Positions 43,539 through 53,764 of a stretch of 64,000 nucleotides of DNA are shown here, one piece after another. This DNA comes from Prosopocoilus inquinatus. Lineage: Eukaryota; Arthropoda; Insecta; Coleoptera; Lucanidae. Location: assembly GCA_036172665.1 (NCBI GenBank), contig CM069877.1:27987001-28051000 (forward strand), read 5' to 3'. Position numbers and translations under genes: made by a program. Each line of letters opens with the position of its first letter. Within the stretch, counting starts at the first letter, position 1. Under the pieces are notes generated by a model. It was given only the letters and a program-made list of their open reading frames with translations. It made no database searches and was not told where the DNA came from.

Positions 43539-45444
43539 TTCCTTTATAGTCGGCCTGCAGCCGGGGTCGTTGAGAATACCGCTGTCGTGGGACACTGCGT
43601 GACGTAAAAGGCGTCTAAACGTGCCATTGGATTTGACTTTGAACTCGGATTTGACGTTGATATTGGATTTGACTTTGATTTTTGGTTTGTTAGTTTATCG
43701 CTTTGGTAGATGTAGTTGTTGTTCGGTAAACTTTCTTTGGATCTGATCTTGGTGTTGGATTTTTGTTTATCCATTTTGAACCAATGTTGTGGTTGTGGGA
43801 TAAATCTTCTCAGTTTTGACTTTGTTATTTGATTTTGTCGTATGTTTACTCAAGAAGCTTCGTGCTGGAATCAGGTGATTGGTAGTTCTTTTCGCAGTTA
43901 AAAGGTTTCTTTTAAATTTAGGCGATGTGGTAGATTGTCGGTACGTTCGTTGGTTTCGTTATGTGTGATGGGATCGTGGTATAGTATATTTGAGATGTGT
44001 GGGAACCCCAGGCGAGTCTGATCGCGTGACGATTCAAATGCCCTCTCTTTCTCTTAGTGCTGTATAGTGACCCTAGCGTAGCGGAATTGATGACGGTTCG
44101 TTGTCCCCACTCTGCTGTACTATATGCGTATTCTAACGTTTTTTTTTCCTTCTTTGAACTTCTTGACACCTGACCAAGTGCTTTTCTTCTTGGTAATCAT
44201 GGATTCGATGGTTTGCTATTAGCTTGTAGCTGGATTGGAGTTTGAACAGCGAGGTTGTATGGTAGTGAACGTCGATAGTCGTTGGAGAACTTTGTTCTAC
44301 CTTTTTGTTCGATTTTGATTTATGATTCTTTTTTTTTATCCTTACTTGTGACTTATTGTTTGAAGAAGTCTTTACTGGAGCTGTTGGATGGGGATTTCTG
44401 TTAAGGTTGGTCACCGGAGTCCGCCATGATGTTCAGCTGAATCCAGATTTCTTCTGGGTGATCGCCAGCGCCCATTCTTCATTGTTAAAATTTTACCTTT
44501 TGCACTGGTTTGGGATGTGACTTTGAAATATTATCGCGTTGTGTTGGTGGTTTGCCACCCCAACATAACTTTCACCTAGTTTTAGTGGCATAGGTTAGTT
44601 TGGGTATAATTCTAATCGAATCTTGTGATCTTAGGAAATTTGAGCTATCCATATGATTGTGTGAGTGATTGAGTGAGGTCACCAGATCCTGTGTTCCGAA
44701 TTAAATCCTAAATCCGCTTTGATATCCCGAACGTAGTAATAATCCCGTTATGATTTGTCCGTTTTTTTTTTTTGTGTGTTTTGTTTGGTATTGTGTCGCT
44801 TCACGGCATTCTACTTTTATTGCGAGATGTGGGAGAGTAGTCGCTGTTTGGGTTTCGGTGTCGTGTCTGACATTGCCTTTCTTGGGTCCATCTTTTTTTT
44901 TATTTTTTTTTTCTTCATTTCTTTTCTTCGCCTACTATAGGTGGTCTTGGCACGTCGTGCGCGTAAGACGTCCGGGATGCTGCCTCCTGCGGTTGACCGC
45001 CATGGAAGCTTGGCAGTAGACCCTGGCGCTGGTAACTCCTTCGTGTCCTTTTTCTGTCCTTTGCCTGTCCCCCCCTGTTTAGCCTTCTTTGATTTGGTGG
45101 ACACTGGATTGCGTCGTGTTGGATTCGATGGCGGCTCGGACGGTGTATGTTCTCTTACTTCATTGCTTTTGTCTTTTTTTTTGCCTTCTAGTTATTGCCT
45201 AGGCCGGCTGACTGCCGAAGAGCTTCGTGTGGGAGTTGAAGCTAGTTGACGCTCACGGTATGGATGTTTCGGATGTCTCTCCTGGTTGATAGCTTTTGTT
45301 TGTTGAGATCTTAGGAGACGATTCAGTTGGGTAGATCGTTTTGGATTTTGGTTCTCTTTTTTGTGGTTTGGTTGGTAGCGGTTTCTTTTCCTTCTCCAAT
45401 CGGAAATTTCGGAGAATTTTCCTCTTCGTAAGGAAAGGGGGAGT
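43539..45444 (+). other. Long non-coding region of Gypsy-C between pol and 3' LTR
   Basis: 1.9 kb of T- and GT-rich DNA follow pol. No env-like glycoprotein frame, signal peptide or fusion region is recognised. The open frames here are short and compositional. It ends in a polypurine tract, AAGGAAAGGGGGAG (45430-45443), just before the LTR. Confidence 0.7.
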
Positions 45445-46695
45445 TGTAACGTGCGGATTTTGCTTTTGGGGATTTGGCATCATTGTTTAAAATTGTGTTG
45501 GTGTCCTCCTTCGCGCATGACTGATTTAGCGGGCAAACGCACTTCACTTGTTCGCCTCCCTCGAAAAGTTTGTCGTTTGACAAGATGGCCCGGCTGCCGC
45601 GTGCTTCTTCACATTGATTATTTTGTAATTTTGTCCGACGAGTTTTGTTTCTACGATTTATACTACGAAGTCGGCCTTGAGAGTCTGTTTCCTCTTCGGG
45701 AGTGGATTACTGAAGGAGCCGCTGTTCTGGACTTCTGAGTGGAATTGCATATCGCAGAAACGTTGGCTCGACGTCGAACAGGGAAAAGATTTCCGAAGAT
45801 ACCGACGCTACTTATTTACGAAGACCGCCGAAGACGATAAGTCACTTGTTTTCTTTTTTTTTCTTGCCCTTTTCTTTCAATACTTGTTTTTTTTTTTTCT
45901 CTTTGTTTATCATTTTAATTGCGCTGTGCCACTCATTACATTTTTGTATCCATTGGGGTTGGATTTTGCCATATTTAATATTTTTTTTTGTTAAATTTAA
46001 TACGCCATTCATTCAGTTTAATATCACTGTTAACCGACGCCGACTAAAACCGGGTCCAAGGGGCACGCGCTTGCAAGTTTCTACTTGTTTACTCGAAACA
46101 CACGCCCTACATAGTTTTTCGCTGGCCAGTCGACAGTTCTGTAGCTTTTTTTTTTTTGTTTGTTCGTTACGTTAACGTCGTGGGCGGGTTGCGCATTTAA
46201 AGCGGCCGAGGTAAAGTTTTGCCAAATCGTAAATGTTGATTCATGCAAACTTTTTTTTATTTTAACTACCTGAAACCCCGGGTTACGACAACTCTCACAT
46301 TGTATCACCTGTCTATTTTGGGTAAAGGTAATAAACGGGTATATTCACGCTGCAAATTGTCTTTTGTTTGGTCGTACTGAATACAAATTTGTGCGTTGCG
46401 GTCGTTTCTCCCTTCCCCTTTCTCCCTGTGGATTATTTCAGCCGACGGAATCAACAGGATATACACAGGGTGGCGCTTTATTTTTTTTACCGACCCTCCC
46501 GACCGAGTGTGCTAGCCAGGGTCTGTGTATTCCGTCTTGAAGGGACTGCAAAATTGAGGACCAAGACGAGCGACTTGCGCGACAGGTTTGTATTTATTTT
46601 TTTCCCCTTCCAAGTTTCTTTTTTTTGCCCTTGTAAAGCGTTACAAAATTGGCGCCCAACGTGGTTATTTTTTTTATTGCAGTTGGACCGTTACA
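45445..46695 (+). repeat. Gypsy-C 3' LTR region
   Basis: It starts TGTAACGTGCGG and ends GGACCGTTACA. It lacks the 291-bp block found in the 5' copy. Near 46653 it contains TGGCGCCCAACGTGG, a primer-binding-site sequence, just after another CGTTACA. The true LTR may end at about 46649, leaving about 45 bp of internal sequence attached. Confidence 0.75.
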
Positions 46696-46699
46696 ACAT

Positions 46700-47128
46700 A
46701 TACCTATGAACAATAAATAAATAAATAATATTTCAAATAAATTCATACATATTTTTTAAAATTCCAAATAAAAATAACATAAAAAGCTATTACTAAACAG
46801 TTTGATTCTACTCTACAGTGAAATAAAACAATTGAATTAAGTGCCCAAGTCCTATCACAAGTACCGTTAAAATATTAATATAACAGGTTATGAAATATAA
46901 GTTACCAATACCCACCTTCTTAACACAGTTTGCTAATAACTAAAACAAAGCCAGTACACGTACAAGTAGAATATACTATATAACTCTTAAAAACAAATTG
47001 CACTAAATTTAAGCACCACGGACACTACGATTACGATACGCAAGAACAATGTACCAATGTCGAGTGACGGCGCATGCGTCGCATACCCCGTAATAGAAGT
47101 CTAGTAAATTTATTATGTATAAAAATGG
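46700..47128. other. Z1 interior right of Gypsy-C
   Basis: AT-rich DNA, non-coding, collinear with 50706-50880 and 51236-52840 of Z2 once the Z2 insertions are removed. Confidence 0.6.
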
Positions 47129-47329
47129 TGAACATATAAAATAGCGACATCTTACTATCGCTTTTTGACCTAACATTGCAGTAGGATAGACAAATTGAAG
47201 CGGGATTTGCTCCTAATGAGTCCCCCATGCAAGGCGACTCATTAGGAGCAAATCCCGCTTCAATTTGTCTATCCTACTGCAATGTTAGGTCAAAAAGCGA
47301 TAGTAAGATGTCGCTATTTTATATGTTCA
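47129..47329. repeat. Perfect 94-bp palindrome with 13-bp spacer
   Basis: 47129-47222 and 47236-47329 are exact reverse complements by eye. The spacer is CCCCATGCAAGGC. As RNA this would form a very stable hairpin. Confidence 0.92.
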
Positions 47330-48101
47330 TCAAGGCGGCCATGCTTGCTGTCAAAGCATAATGAAAGATTTTAGAAAAATTTTGTGCAAATCGTTTTTGA
47401 TTGCAGTGAGAACCTCGAGCAGCCTCTGGACAGCTGTTTCACCCCTGCTTGGGGCTTCTTCAGCAGAAACGTAGCTCGACATTCCCACTGCAGACCAAAA
47501 ACGACTTTATTCGCAAATGCGATGTAAGAATGATGAACATATAAAATAGCGACATCTTACTATCGCTTTTTGACCTAACATTGCAGTAGGATAGACAAAT
47601 TGAAGCTATTTTATATGTTCATCATTCTTACATCGCATTTGCGAATAAATTGGGCAAGTCGTTTTTGGTCTGCAGTGGGAATGTCGAGTTACGTTTCTGC
47701 TGAAGAAGCCCCAAGCAGGGCTGAAACAGCTGTCCAGAGGCTGCTCGAGGTTCTCACTGCAATCAAAAACGATTTGCACAAAATTTTTCTAAAATCTTTC
47801 ATTATGCTTTGACAGCAAGCATGGCCGCCTTGCATGGGGGACTCATTAGGAGCAAATCCCGCTTCAATTTGTCTATCCTACTGCAATGTTAGATCAAAAA
47901 GCGATAGTAAGATGTCGCTATTTTATATGTTCATCATTCTTACATCGCATTTGCGAATAAATTGGGCAAGTCGTTTTTGGTCTGCAGTGGGAATGTCGAG
48001 CTATGTTTCTGCTGAAGAAGCCCCAAGCAGGGCTGAAACAGCTGTCCAGAGGCTGCTCGAGGTTCTCACTGCAATCAAAAACGATTTGCACAAAATTTTT
48101 C
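47129..48101. repeat. Inverted-repeat cluster of a short repeat family
   Basis: The 973-bp insert in Z1 is flanked by TATAAAAATGG (47118-47128 and 48102-48112). It contains at least five full or partial copies of one unit: minus (47129-47222), plus (47236-47329), minus (about 47370-47600), plus (about 47606-47800) and plus (47834-48101). The unit is the one seen singly at 22352-22599. A plus-strand frame from 47834 reads through the last copy into the flank, but no domain is recognised. Confidence 0.85.
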
Positions 48102-48112
48102 TATAAAAATGG

Positions 48113-48390
48113 TATTAATTAATAAATTCAATCATGTTTATAACTTATATTTTTCTACAAAATCTAATATCTTGTCAAATCTATAACTAAATTTATTATC
48201 GAAACGAAACTTTTTTAAAATTAGTGTCAAATTTATATCATTAAACTGACGTTCTATTCACGTGATTTATAAACGTCAATTTTTAAACAAAATTTTTACG
48301 AAAAAATGACGTTTAAAACTGGTCATTCGACGTCCTTGACCATTTTTGACCAAATAATGACTTGTTAAAAACGACTGCTTGCTGCTTGGG
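48113..48390. other. Right end of Z1
   Basis: Non-coding DNA collinear with the right end of Z2 (52850-53126). It contains ACGTC-type words and ends CTTGCTGCTTGGG. Confidence 0.7.
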
Positions 48391-48838
48391 TTATTGGTAT
48401 ACAAGAGCTCGGTTCAAGCACGTCCAGTGAGTTGTTAAGAAATTGTAACATTTCATTAATAACATAGTCTGTATTACAGGTACCGAACCATACTTTTCTC
48501 CTACCTCAGCCCAGCTACCACACACGGTAAATCTTTAAAGCCTCTTTAAAAAGTTGTTTTATGTTTATGAAATATTTAAGGTTTTACTCTTCATTTGTAA
48601 AAAATAAATTTACAGCATTGTAAATATTGTACAAAAATTATTTTATTTACAAGAAAATGGTTTCTAAACTATTTTATTTACTATTGGAAAAGCATTCAAC
48701 GTTTCACTATCGATTAACAGCTTCGTCGGGAGTGAAAAAAGCTATCGATCGATAATTAAGTAAATTATAATTAAGCTTAGAAAAAAATTTCTTACCATTT
48801 TCATCAGACAAGAGTCGACTTCAATTATTTTATTTACA
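48391..48838. other. Probable Harbinger 5' region, then P-element flank
   Basis: Just outside Z1 this should continue the Harbinger element upstream of HARBI1. A short minus-strand frame around 48480-48545 reads SWAEVGEKYGSVP, but I cannot name it. The right Harbinger terminus was not found, nor were P-element ends. Confidence 0.3.
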
Positions 48839-50456
48839 ATGTCACGTCCATTGCAAATAAAACGAAGCAGAGGAAGGCGTCTACCTAGAACAGAAGCTGT
48901 ACCACATGAAATAAGGACATTAAAGTTATTCGTAAGAAAACACAAAAGTTGTCCACAATACAGAAAATGAAAACTATTCAAAGAAATCAGCATCTTTTCA
49001 ATATTTGAGAGGTGTTAATGCTGTCACTGTACAATTCTTCAAGTCTCAGTTAAAAAATCAAGCTTCACAACCCCAAGGTAGAAGATACACGTTAGATGAT
49101 AAGGTTTTTGTACTAAGTTTGTACATGCAAAGTGGAAAAGCACACAGATTTTTATCGCAGTACTTCAGCTTACCATCCAGTAAACTTTTGGCTACAACAT
49201 TAAATCAAATTCCATTTGTAACAGGAATAAACGACACTGTGTTCCATCATCTTTCAGCAACTGTAAAAAAAATGAAAGACATAAACAAAATTTGCGTTCT
49301 TGTTTGACGAAATTTCATTGGAACCTGGTGTGCAGTACAACAAGAAACTTGATTTTGTTGAAGGACTTGTAGATCTGGGTGGAACAAATAGAAAGGCTAT
49401 CTTTGCTGATCATGCATTAGTCTTTATGGTGAAAGGTATCAAATCAAAATGGAAACAACCTGTTGTTTTCACCTTTTGCCAATCAAGCACACAAACAGCT
49501 GACGTTATTCGTTTAATTAAGGAAGTTGTACGAAAGCTAAGACATTGGGTTGAATATTGTTGCCGCTATATGTCACCAGGGTTCTACGAATGTAGCAGCA
49601 ATTAATTCTTTACTGCAGGACACTGCATACAAAATAATATGGACAAAGTTTCAAGATTATTTAATAGACGGCATAGAAATTGTTCACATGTATGATTGTC
49701 CACACTTGTTAAAAGTAATAAGGAACAGCCTGTGTAATTCCCCCACCAGGAAAAGCTCTTCGGAGTGCTGTGACGGGCAGTTCTCCACGTTAATTTTTTT
49801 GGCAATTGGGTATTCCCATTCTTCAGTCAATGTGTTATACCACACCTAATAGTGCTGTAAAATCTTATATACCTTCCCTTAAAAATTGGATTTTTACACT
49901 GCGTAGTTTTATTTATTTAAGTAAAAAGCTGAAATCACTTTACGATATATACCAATGCGAGCATTTAATCAAGATCTTTTGGAGAACTTCTTTTCACAAA
50001 TCAGGTCTGATTCAATAAGAAATCCAACTTGTTCCACATTCACAAATAGTTTTAAATCACTAATCGTAAATATTTTTTCTGCACCACATTCTCCATAAAG
50101 AAACTGTGAAGAAGATGAATCTGTTAGGCCATTGGCAAACTTTAAGCAATTTATAGAAACAAAAATTAATACAGCAGTTCCAAATATTGTAAGCATCAAA
50201 ACAAGTACCACACAAGTCCCACAGTAGTAGCAGATTTTGCAACTCCGTACGTGGCGGGTGCAATGAATAAAAACTTTTTTTTTTTATTTTCTTGTAATGC
50301 CTGTAAAGAAAACTTACTTACAACAGCGAAATTGTCAGAACATAGTTTCATTAAATATAAACAACATGAAGGTTTTCATTTATTACATTACAATATGTTT
50401 TCCAAGTTTGTGAAAGAAGTAACACATAGCACACACCTGATGTTCTACCCAAATAT
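48839..50456 (+). pseudogene. P-element-type transposase relic, first part
   Basis: This resembles P element/THAP9-like transposase. The frames are 49005-49307 (RRYTLDDKVFVLSLYMQSGK), 49300-49605 (FDEISLEPGVQYNKKLDF and FADHALVFMVKG, catalytic region), 49550-49849 (YDCPHLLKVIRN) and a later frame near 49975 (LENFFSQIRSD). The frame 50251-50456 (SCNACKENLL, SEHSFIKYKQHEGFH) is the cysteine-containing C-terminal region. The ATG at 48839 opens a short basic stretch that may be the N-terminus; no THAP finger is seen. At least four frame changes and several stops disable it. Z2 interrupts it at 50457. Confidence 0.85.
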
Positions 50457-50881
50457 CCCAAGCAGCAAGGTGTCGTCTTTTTCACGTCAAGAATTGATCA
50501 TCGTTTACGTCGAATGACCAATGTCAATGACGTAGTAGAGACGTAAAAATGACGGGCAAATGTCACAGCCCGGCGACGTCATTTTTTTACGTCTAATAGT
50601 CGTGTATTTATGACGTCATTTTTAACTGTATTATCTAATGACGCATAAGTAACCAAGAAACTAAATTATATTTTAATTTTTATTCAAATATCTGTACATA
50701 TGTATACATATACCTACGAACAATAAATAAATAATATTTTAAATCAATTCATACATATTTTTTAAAATTCCAAATAAAAATATCATAAAAAGCTATTACT
50801 AAACAGTTTGATTCTACTCTATAGTGAAATAAAACAATTGAATTAAGTGTCAAAGTCCTATCACAAAGACCGTTAAAATAT

Positions 50882-51231
50882 TGTTACGTTTCTAGGGTTT
50901 ATGTTTATTTATTTAAACGAATAAAACACTCGATAAAAACTTAACCGTAATTTAATAAAGCTTAAAAACTAATTTATTTGTAACAATTTATTTTCACACT
51001 AAAATCTAACTTCGACGATCGCTGTTCGAATTCGACTGACTCGGTGAGTCAACGCCGGGCGATTTTATATCATTCGCTGCCGTCTGGAATTCTCTACGCT
51101 GGAAGATTCGAGTTTGTTCCATCGCCGGAAAAGTCTAGGCTGTTGGATGTCGACCCCGGTGGCGTGGCAGCCAATGACGCATAACGAACCGACTTCTTGA
51201 CGCCTTGAGCTAAAACGGGTGGCGCGCCACA
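50882..51231 (+). repeat. Solo LTR (350 bp)
   Basis: It starts TGTTACG and ends CCACA. ATAT is duplicated at 50878-50881 and 51232-51235. Z1 shows the unoccupied site. It is not the LTR of Gypsy-B, -C or -D. A signal AATAAAGCTT lies at 50955. Confidence 0.8.
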
Positions 51232-51274
51232 ATATGAATATAACAGGTTATGAATAGTGCTGGCAACAAAATAG

Positions 51275-51490
51275 GTTTTTTGGATAACCGGTTAACCGGT
51301 TTTGGATTATCCGAGGTTTTAAACAAAACCGAAAACCGGTTATCCAGATAATCGGTTATTCGAATATCCAATTATTTGGATAATCGGATATTCGAATATC
51401 CAATTATTTGAATAATCCGATATTCCAATAATATCGGTTTTTGGATAATGGGATACTCGAATAACCGGTTATTCGAATCGTGAAAAATAT
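51275..51490. repeat. Left subterminal AACCGGTT/GGATAATCGG array
   Basis: There are repeated short palindromic words (AACCGGTTAACCGGTT, ATTCGAATAT, GATAATCGG) between the left terminus and the AT-rich interior. Confidence 0.8.
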
Positions 51491-52149
51491 TCAAATAGCC
51501 CAACTACTTGAAATTCAAATAACTATACACACAGTTACGCATTTATTTCTTTACTCATTTAAAGATAATTTCAGGAATTTGAGGCAGCAAATTTAAAGCT
51601 CAAATAAAATTGCAAATGAATAAATGTTGAAAGTATTAAAAAAAAAGGTAAATCTTATCTGTTATGTTCACTATGTAAAAAAATGTAAGTGGTCTAGTGG
51701 TACTTCTAAACCACATATTAGAAGTCGAAGAAGAAGAATTAAAGTAATTTTAGTTTTTGTTGTGAGTAGCCTTTTCGAACGTACCCAACCGTCTTTCGGA
51801 GAATTCAAGAAAAGTTTATTATGGTATAAGATGTTGTTCGGCACCGTATAATAACGAAGTTTTACAACATAAAATATTTGCATTACTTTCATAATTTGTT
51901 GAACATTGTTCATTAGATAGAACAAGAATAATTGACATTAATCTGGTATTTCACAAAAAAATTTAAAACTATTAATTAGTTTGTACAACATCGTATTTCC
52001 TTCTGTACTATAAACTGTAAAGTAACACGTAATTCATAATTCATTTCATATTTAAAAAAAACATCTAGTCATTGTAAAATTGAAGTTTAGAGTTAAAATT
52101 CAGTCGAGTCTGTTTTTTATGAATCAGTTTTTGTTAATACGTAATTAAC

Positions 52150-52560
52150 CGATTTTCGGATAATCCAGATGCTAGTTTTTACAGATTAGATTAGATTAGA
52201 TTAGATTACAGATTTCGCGAGTATCCGAATAGTCGGTTTTTGAATATATTCAAGTACATAGTTTTTCAAGTATCCGAATACTCGGTTTTTGGATACTTGA
52301 ATAGTCGATTTTTCGAATATCTGAATATTCGGTGTTTGGATATCGAATATCCGAATAATCGGTTTTAGGCTACAAATATCCGAATAATCGGTTTTTGGCT
52401 ATTCGAATATCTGAAAAATCGGTTTTTGGATATTCGAATATCCGAATAATCAATTTTTGGATATCTGAATAGTCGGTTTTAGCCATTATTTAGATAACCG
52501 GTTTTATACAAAACCGGTTTTTAAAGAAACCGATCATTCGGTTTCAATTTTCTCCGGTTT
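52150..52560. repeat. Right subterminal array of CCGAATAATCGG-type words
   Basis: About ten irregular units contain CCGAATARTCGGTTTTTGGA and ATTCGAATATC, ending with AACCGGTTTT near the terminus. A short run of GATTA repeats lies at 52185-52207. Confidence 0.8.
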
Positions 52561-53126
52561 TTGCCAGCACTAGTTATGAAATATGAGTTACCAATACCCA
52601 CCTTCTTTACACAGTTTGCTAATAACTAAAGCAATAAATACCTAAAGCCGGTAGACATACAAGTAGAATATACTTTAGTTAGCTAATACATAATAAATTA
52701 ACGCTTAAAAACAAATCGCACTAAATTTAAGCACCACGGGCACTACGATTACGATACGCAAGCACAATGCCCCAGTGTCGAGTGTCGGCGCATGCGTCGC
52801 ATACCCCGTAATACGTGGAAGTCTAGTAAATTTCTTGTGTATTAAAATGGTATTAATTAATAAATTCAATCATGTTTATAATTTATATTTTGCTACAAAA
52901 TCTAATATCTTGTCAAATCTGTAACTAAATTTATTATCGAAACGAAACTTTTAAAATTAGTGTCAAATTTATGTTATTAATGTGACGTTCTATTCACGTG
53001 ATTTATAAACGTCAAATTTTAAACAAAATTTTTACGAAAACATGACGTTTAAAAGTGGTCATTCGACGTCATTGACCAATTTTGACCAAATAATGACGTG
53101 ATAAAAACGACTGCTTGCTGCTTGGG

Positions 53127-53363
53127 ATGGCTTCAGAAATGAAATTCGAAACGAAGTTTCGCACAAATGTTTGCAACATTCTGTGCAACGAGCATCAAAA
53201 TGATAAAATTGATATTTTAATTATAATTATTGTAAATCTTGTAATTTTTAGTTATATTAAGAAATTAAATAATGTTTTAAAAGGACGTGACATGCGCATG
53301 AATTTTGATAAAATTTTTCAATCGCCACATGAATATTATTTAAAGAAAAGAAAACGCAAATAA
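53127..53363 (+). pseudogene. P-element-type transposase relic, C-terminal end
   Basis: The reading frame that stops at Z2 resumes here with MASEMKFETKFRTNVCN, then LCNEHQNDK and a basic tail, KKRKRK, before the stop at 53361-53363. The middle (residues 30-45) is very hydrophobic and diverged. Confidence 0.7.
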
Positions 53364-53764
53364 ATTAGAATATTATGTTACACAATTATTTTGTATCTGC
53401 AATTCAACATGTTTGCACATAAAATGTTTGTAAATTACTATTATTCTTTTAAATTACATAATAAAATAAAGTTCGGACTGTTCTTCTTTTTTATAGTTGA
53501 ATTTGAAAGAAAAAAAAATGGAAGGGATTATAGATTTTTAATTGTTCAATTTTCCCGCCATGATCGTTGTTCAAGCGTTGTCGTGCGTCAACTACAGATG
53601 TCAGCACAGAAGCAGTAAATTTTTTTAAGTTTCCTCTCTTTATTAGGTGATCTGTGGTAATACGCGGATACATTTTTACACAAATAACCCGTCCAGACCT
53701 GGATCACTTAGATTGCCTCATAATTAAATTAAAAAAGCAAGCAGCCCAAGGCTGTCAATCCTAG
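53364..53764. other. Spacer between the P element and the LINE
   Basis: AT-rich DNA. No P-element terminal inverted repeat was identified and no gene is recognised. Confidence 0.4.

Larger units (their letters stand above)
30598..46695 (+). mobile_element. Gypsy-C: large Ty3/Gypsy element split by Gypsy-D
   Basis: The element starts TGTAACG and ends CGTTACA. A 4-bp duplication, ACAT, lies at 30594-30597 and 46696-46699. The uninterrupted Z2 copy shows the empty site. Removing Gypsy-D leaves about 9 kb. It has long LTRs, a gag split at 32616/39685, an intact-looking pol frame (40509-43538) and 1.9 kb of non-coding DNA before the 3' LTR. Confidence 0.9.
30346..48390. mobile_element. Z1: unclassified DNA element, host of Gypsy-C
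   Basis: The left end is CCCAAGCAGCAAGGTGTCG. The right end, reverse-complemented, is CCCAAGCAGCAAGCAGTCG. Z2 at 50457-53126 has the same ends and interior, which fixes the limits. Without Gypsy-C and the inverted-repeat insert, Z1 would be near 1 kb. Words containing ACGTCA or TGACGT cluster inside both ends. No transposase is present. The flanking dinucleotides TA and TT do not give a clear target duplication. Confidence 0.8.
51255..52572. mobile_element. Non-autonomous hAT with palindromic subterminal arrays
   Basis: Both termini read TAGTGCTGGCAA outward-in. GTTATGAA is duplicated at 51247-51254 and 52573-52580. Both ends are filled with words such as AACCGGTT, GGATAATCGG and ATTCGAATAT, repeated every 20-40 bp for about 230 bp on the left and 400 bp on the right. 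The interior is AT-rich with no transposase. Confidence 0.9.
50457..53126. mobile_element. Z2: second copy of element Z, inside the P-element relic
   Basis: The ends CCCAAGCAGCAAGGTGTCG and (reverse-complemented) CCCAAGCAGCAAGCAGTCG match Z1. AT flanks both sides. Removing the element plus one AT rejoins the P-element reading frame. A solo LTR (50882-51231) and a hAT (51255-52572) lie inside. Without them Z2 is about 1 kb and non-coding. Confidence 0.85.

Noticed and set aside
44750..45249. Hydrophobic frames before the Gypsy-C 3' LTR, considered as an env remnant
   Set aside because: There is no signal peptide, cleavage site, fusion region or coiled coil. T-rich composition explains the hydrophobicity.
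47834..48106. 90-aa frame (MGDSLGANPASICLSYCN onward) considered as a host microprotein
   Set aside because: It lies wholly in a repeat present in several orientations and copies, has no domain, and reads into the target flank.
48480..48545. Minus-strand SWAEVGEKYGSVP considered as a MADF or Myb exon of the Harbinger gene
   Set aside because: Too short to assign, with no splice sites that I could defend.
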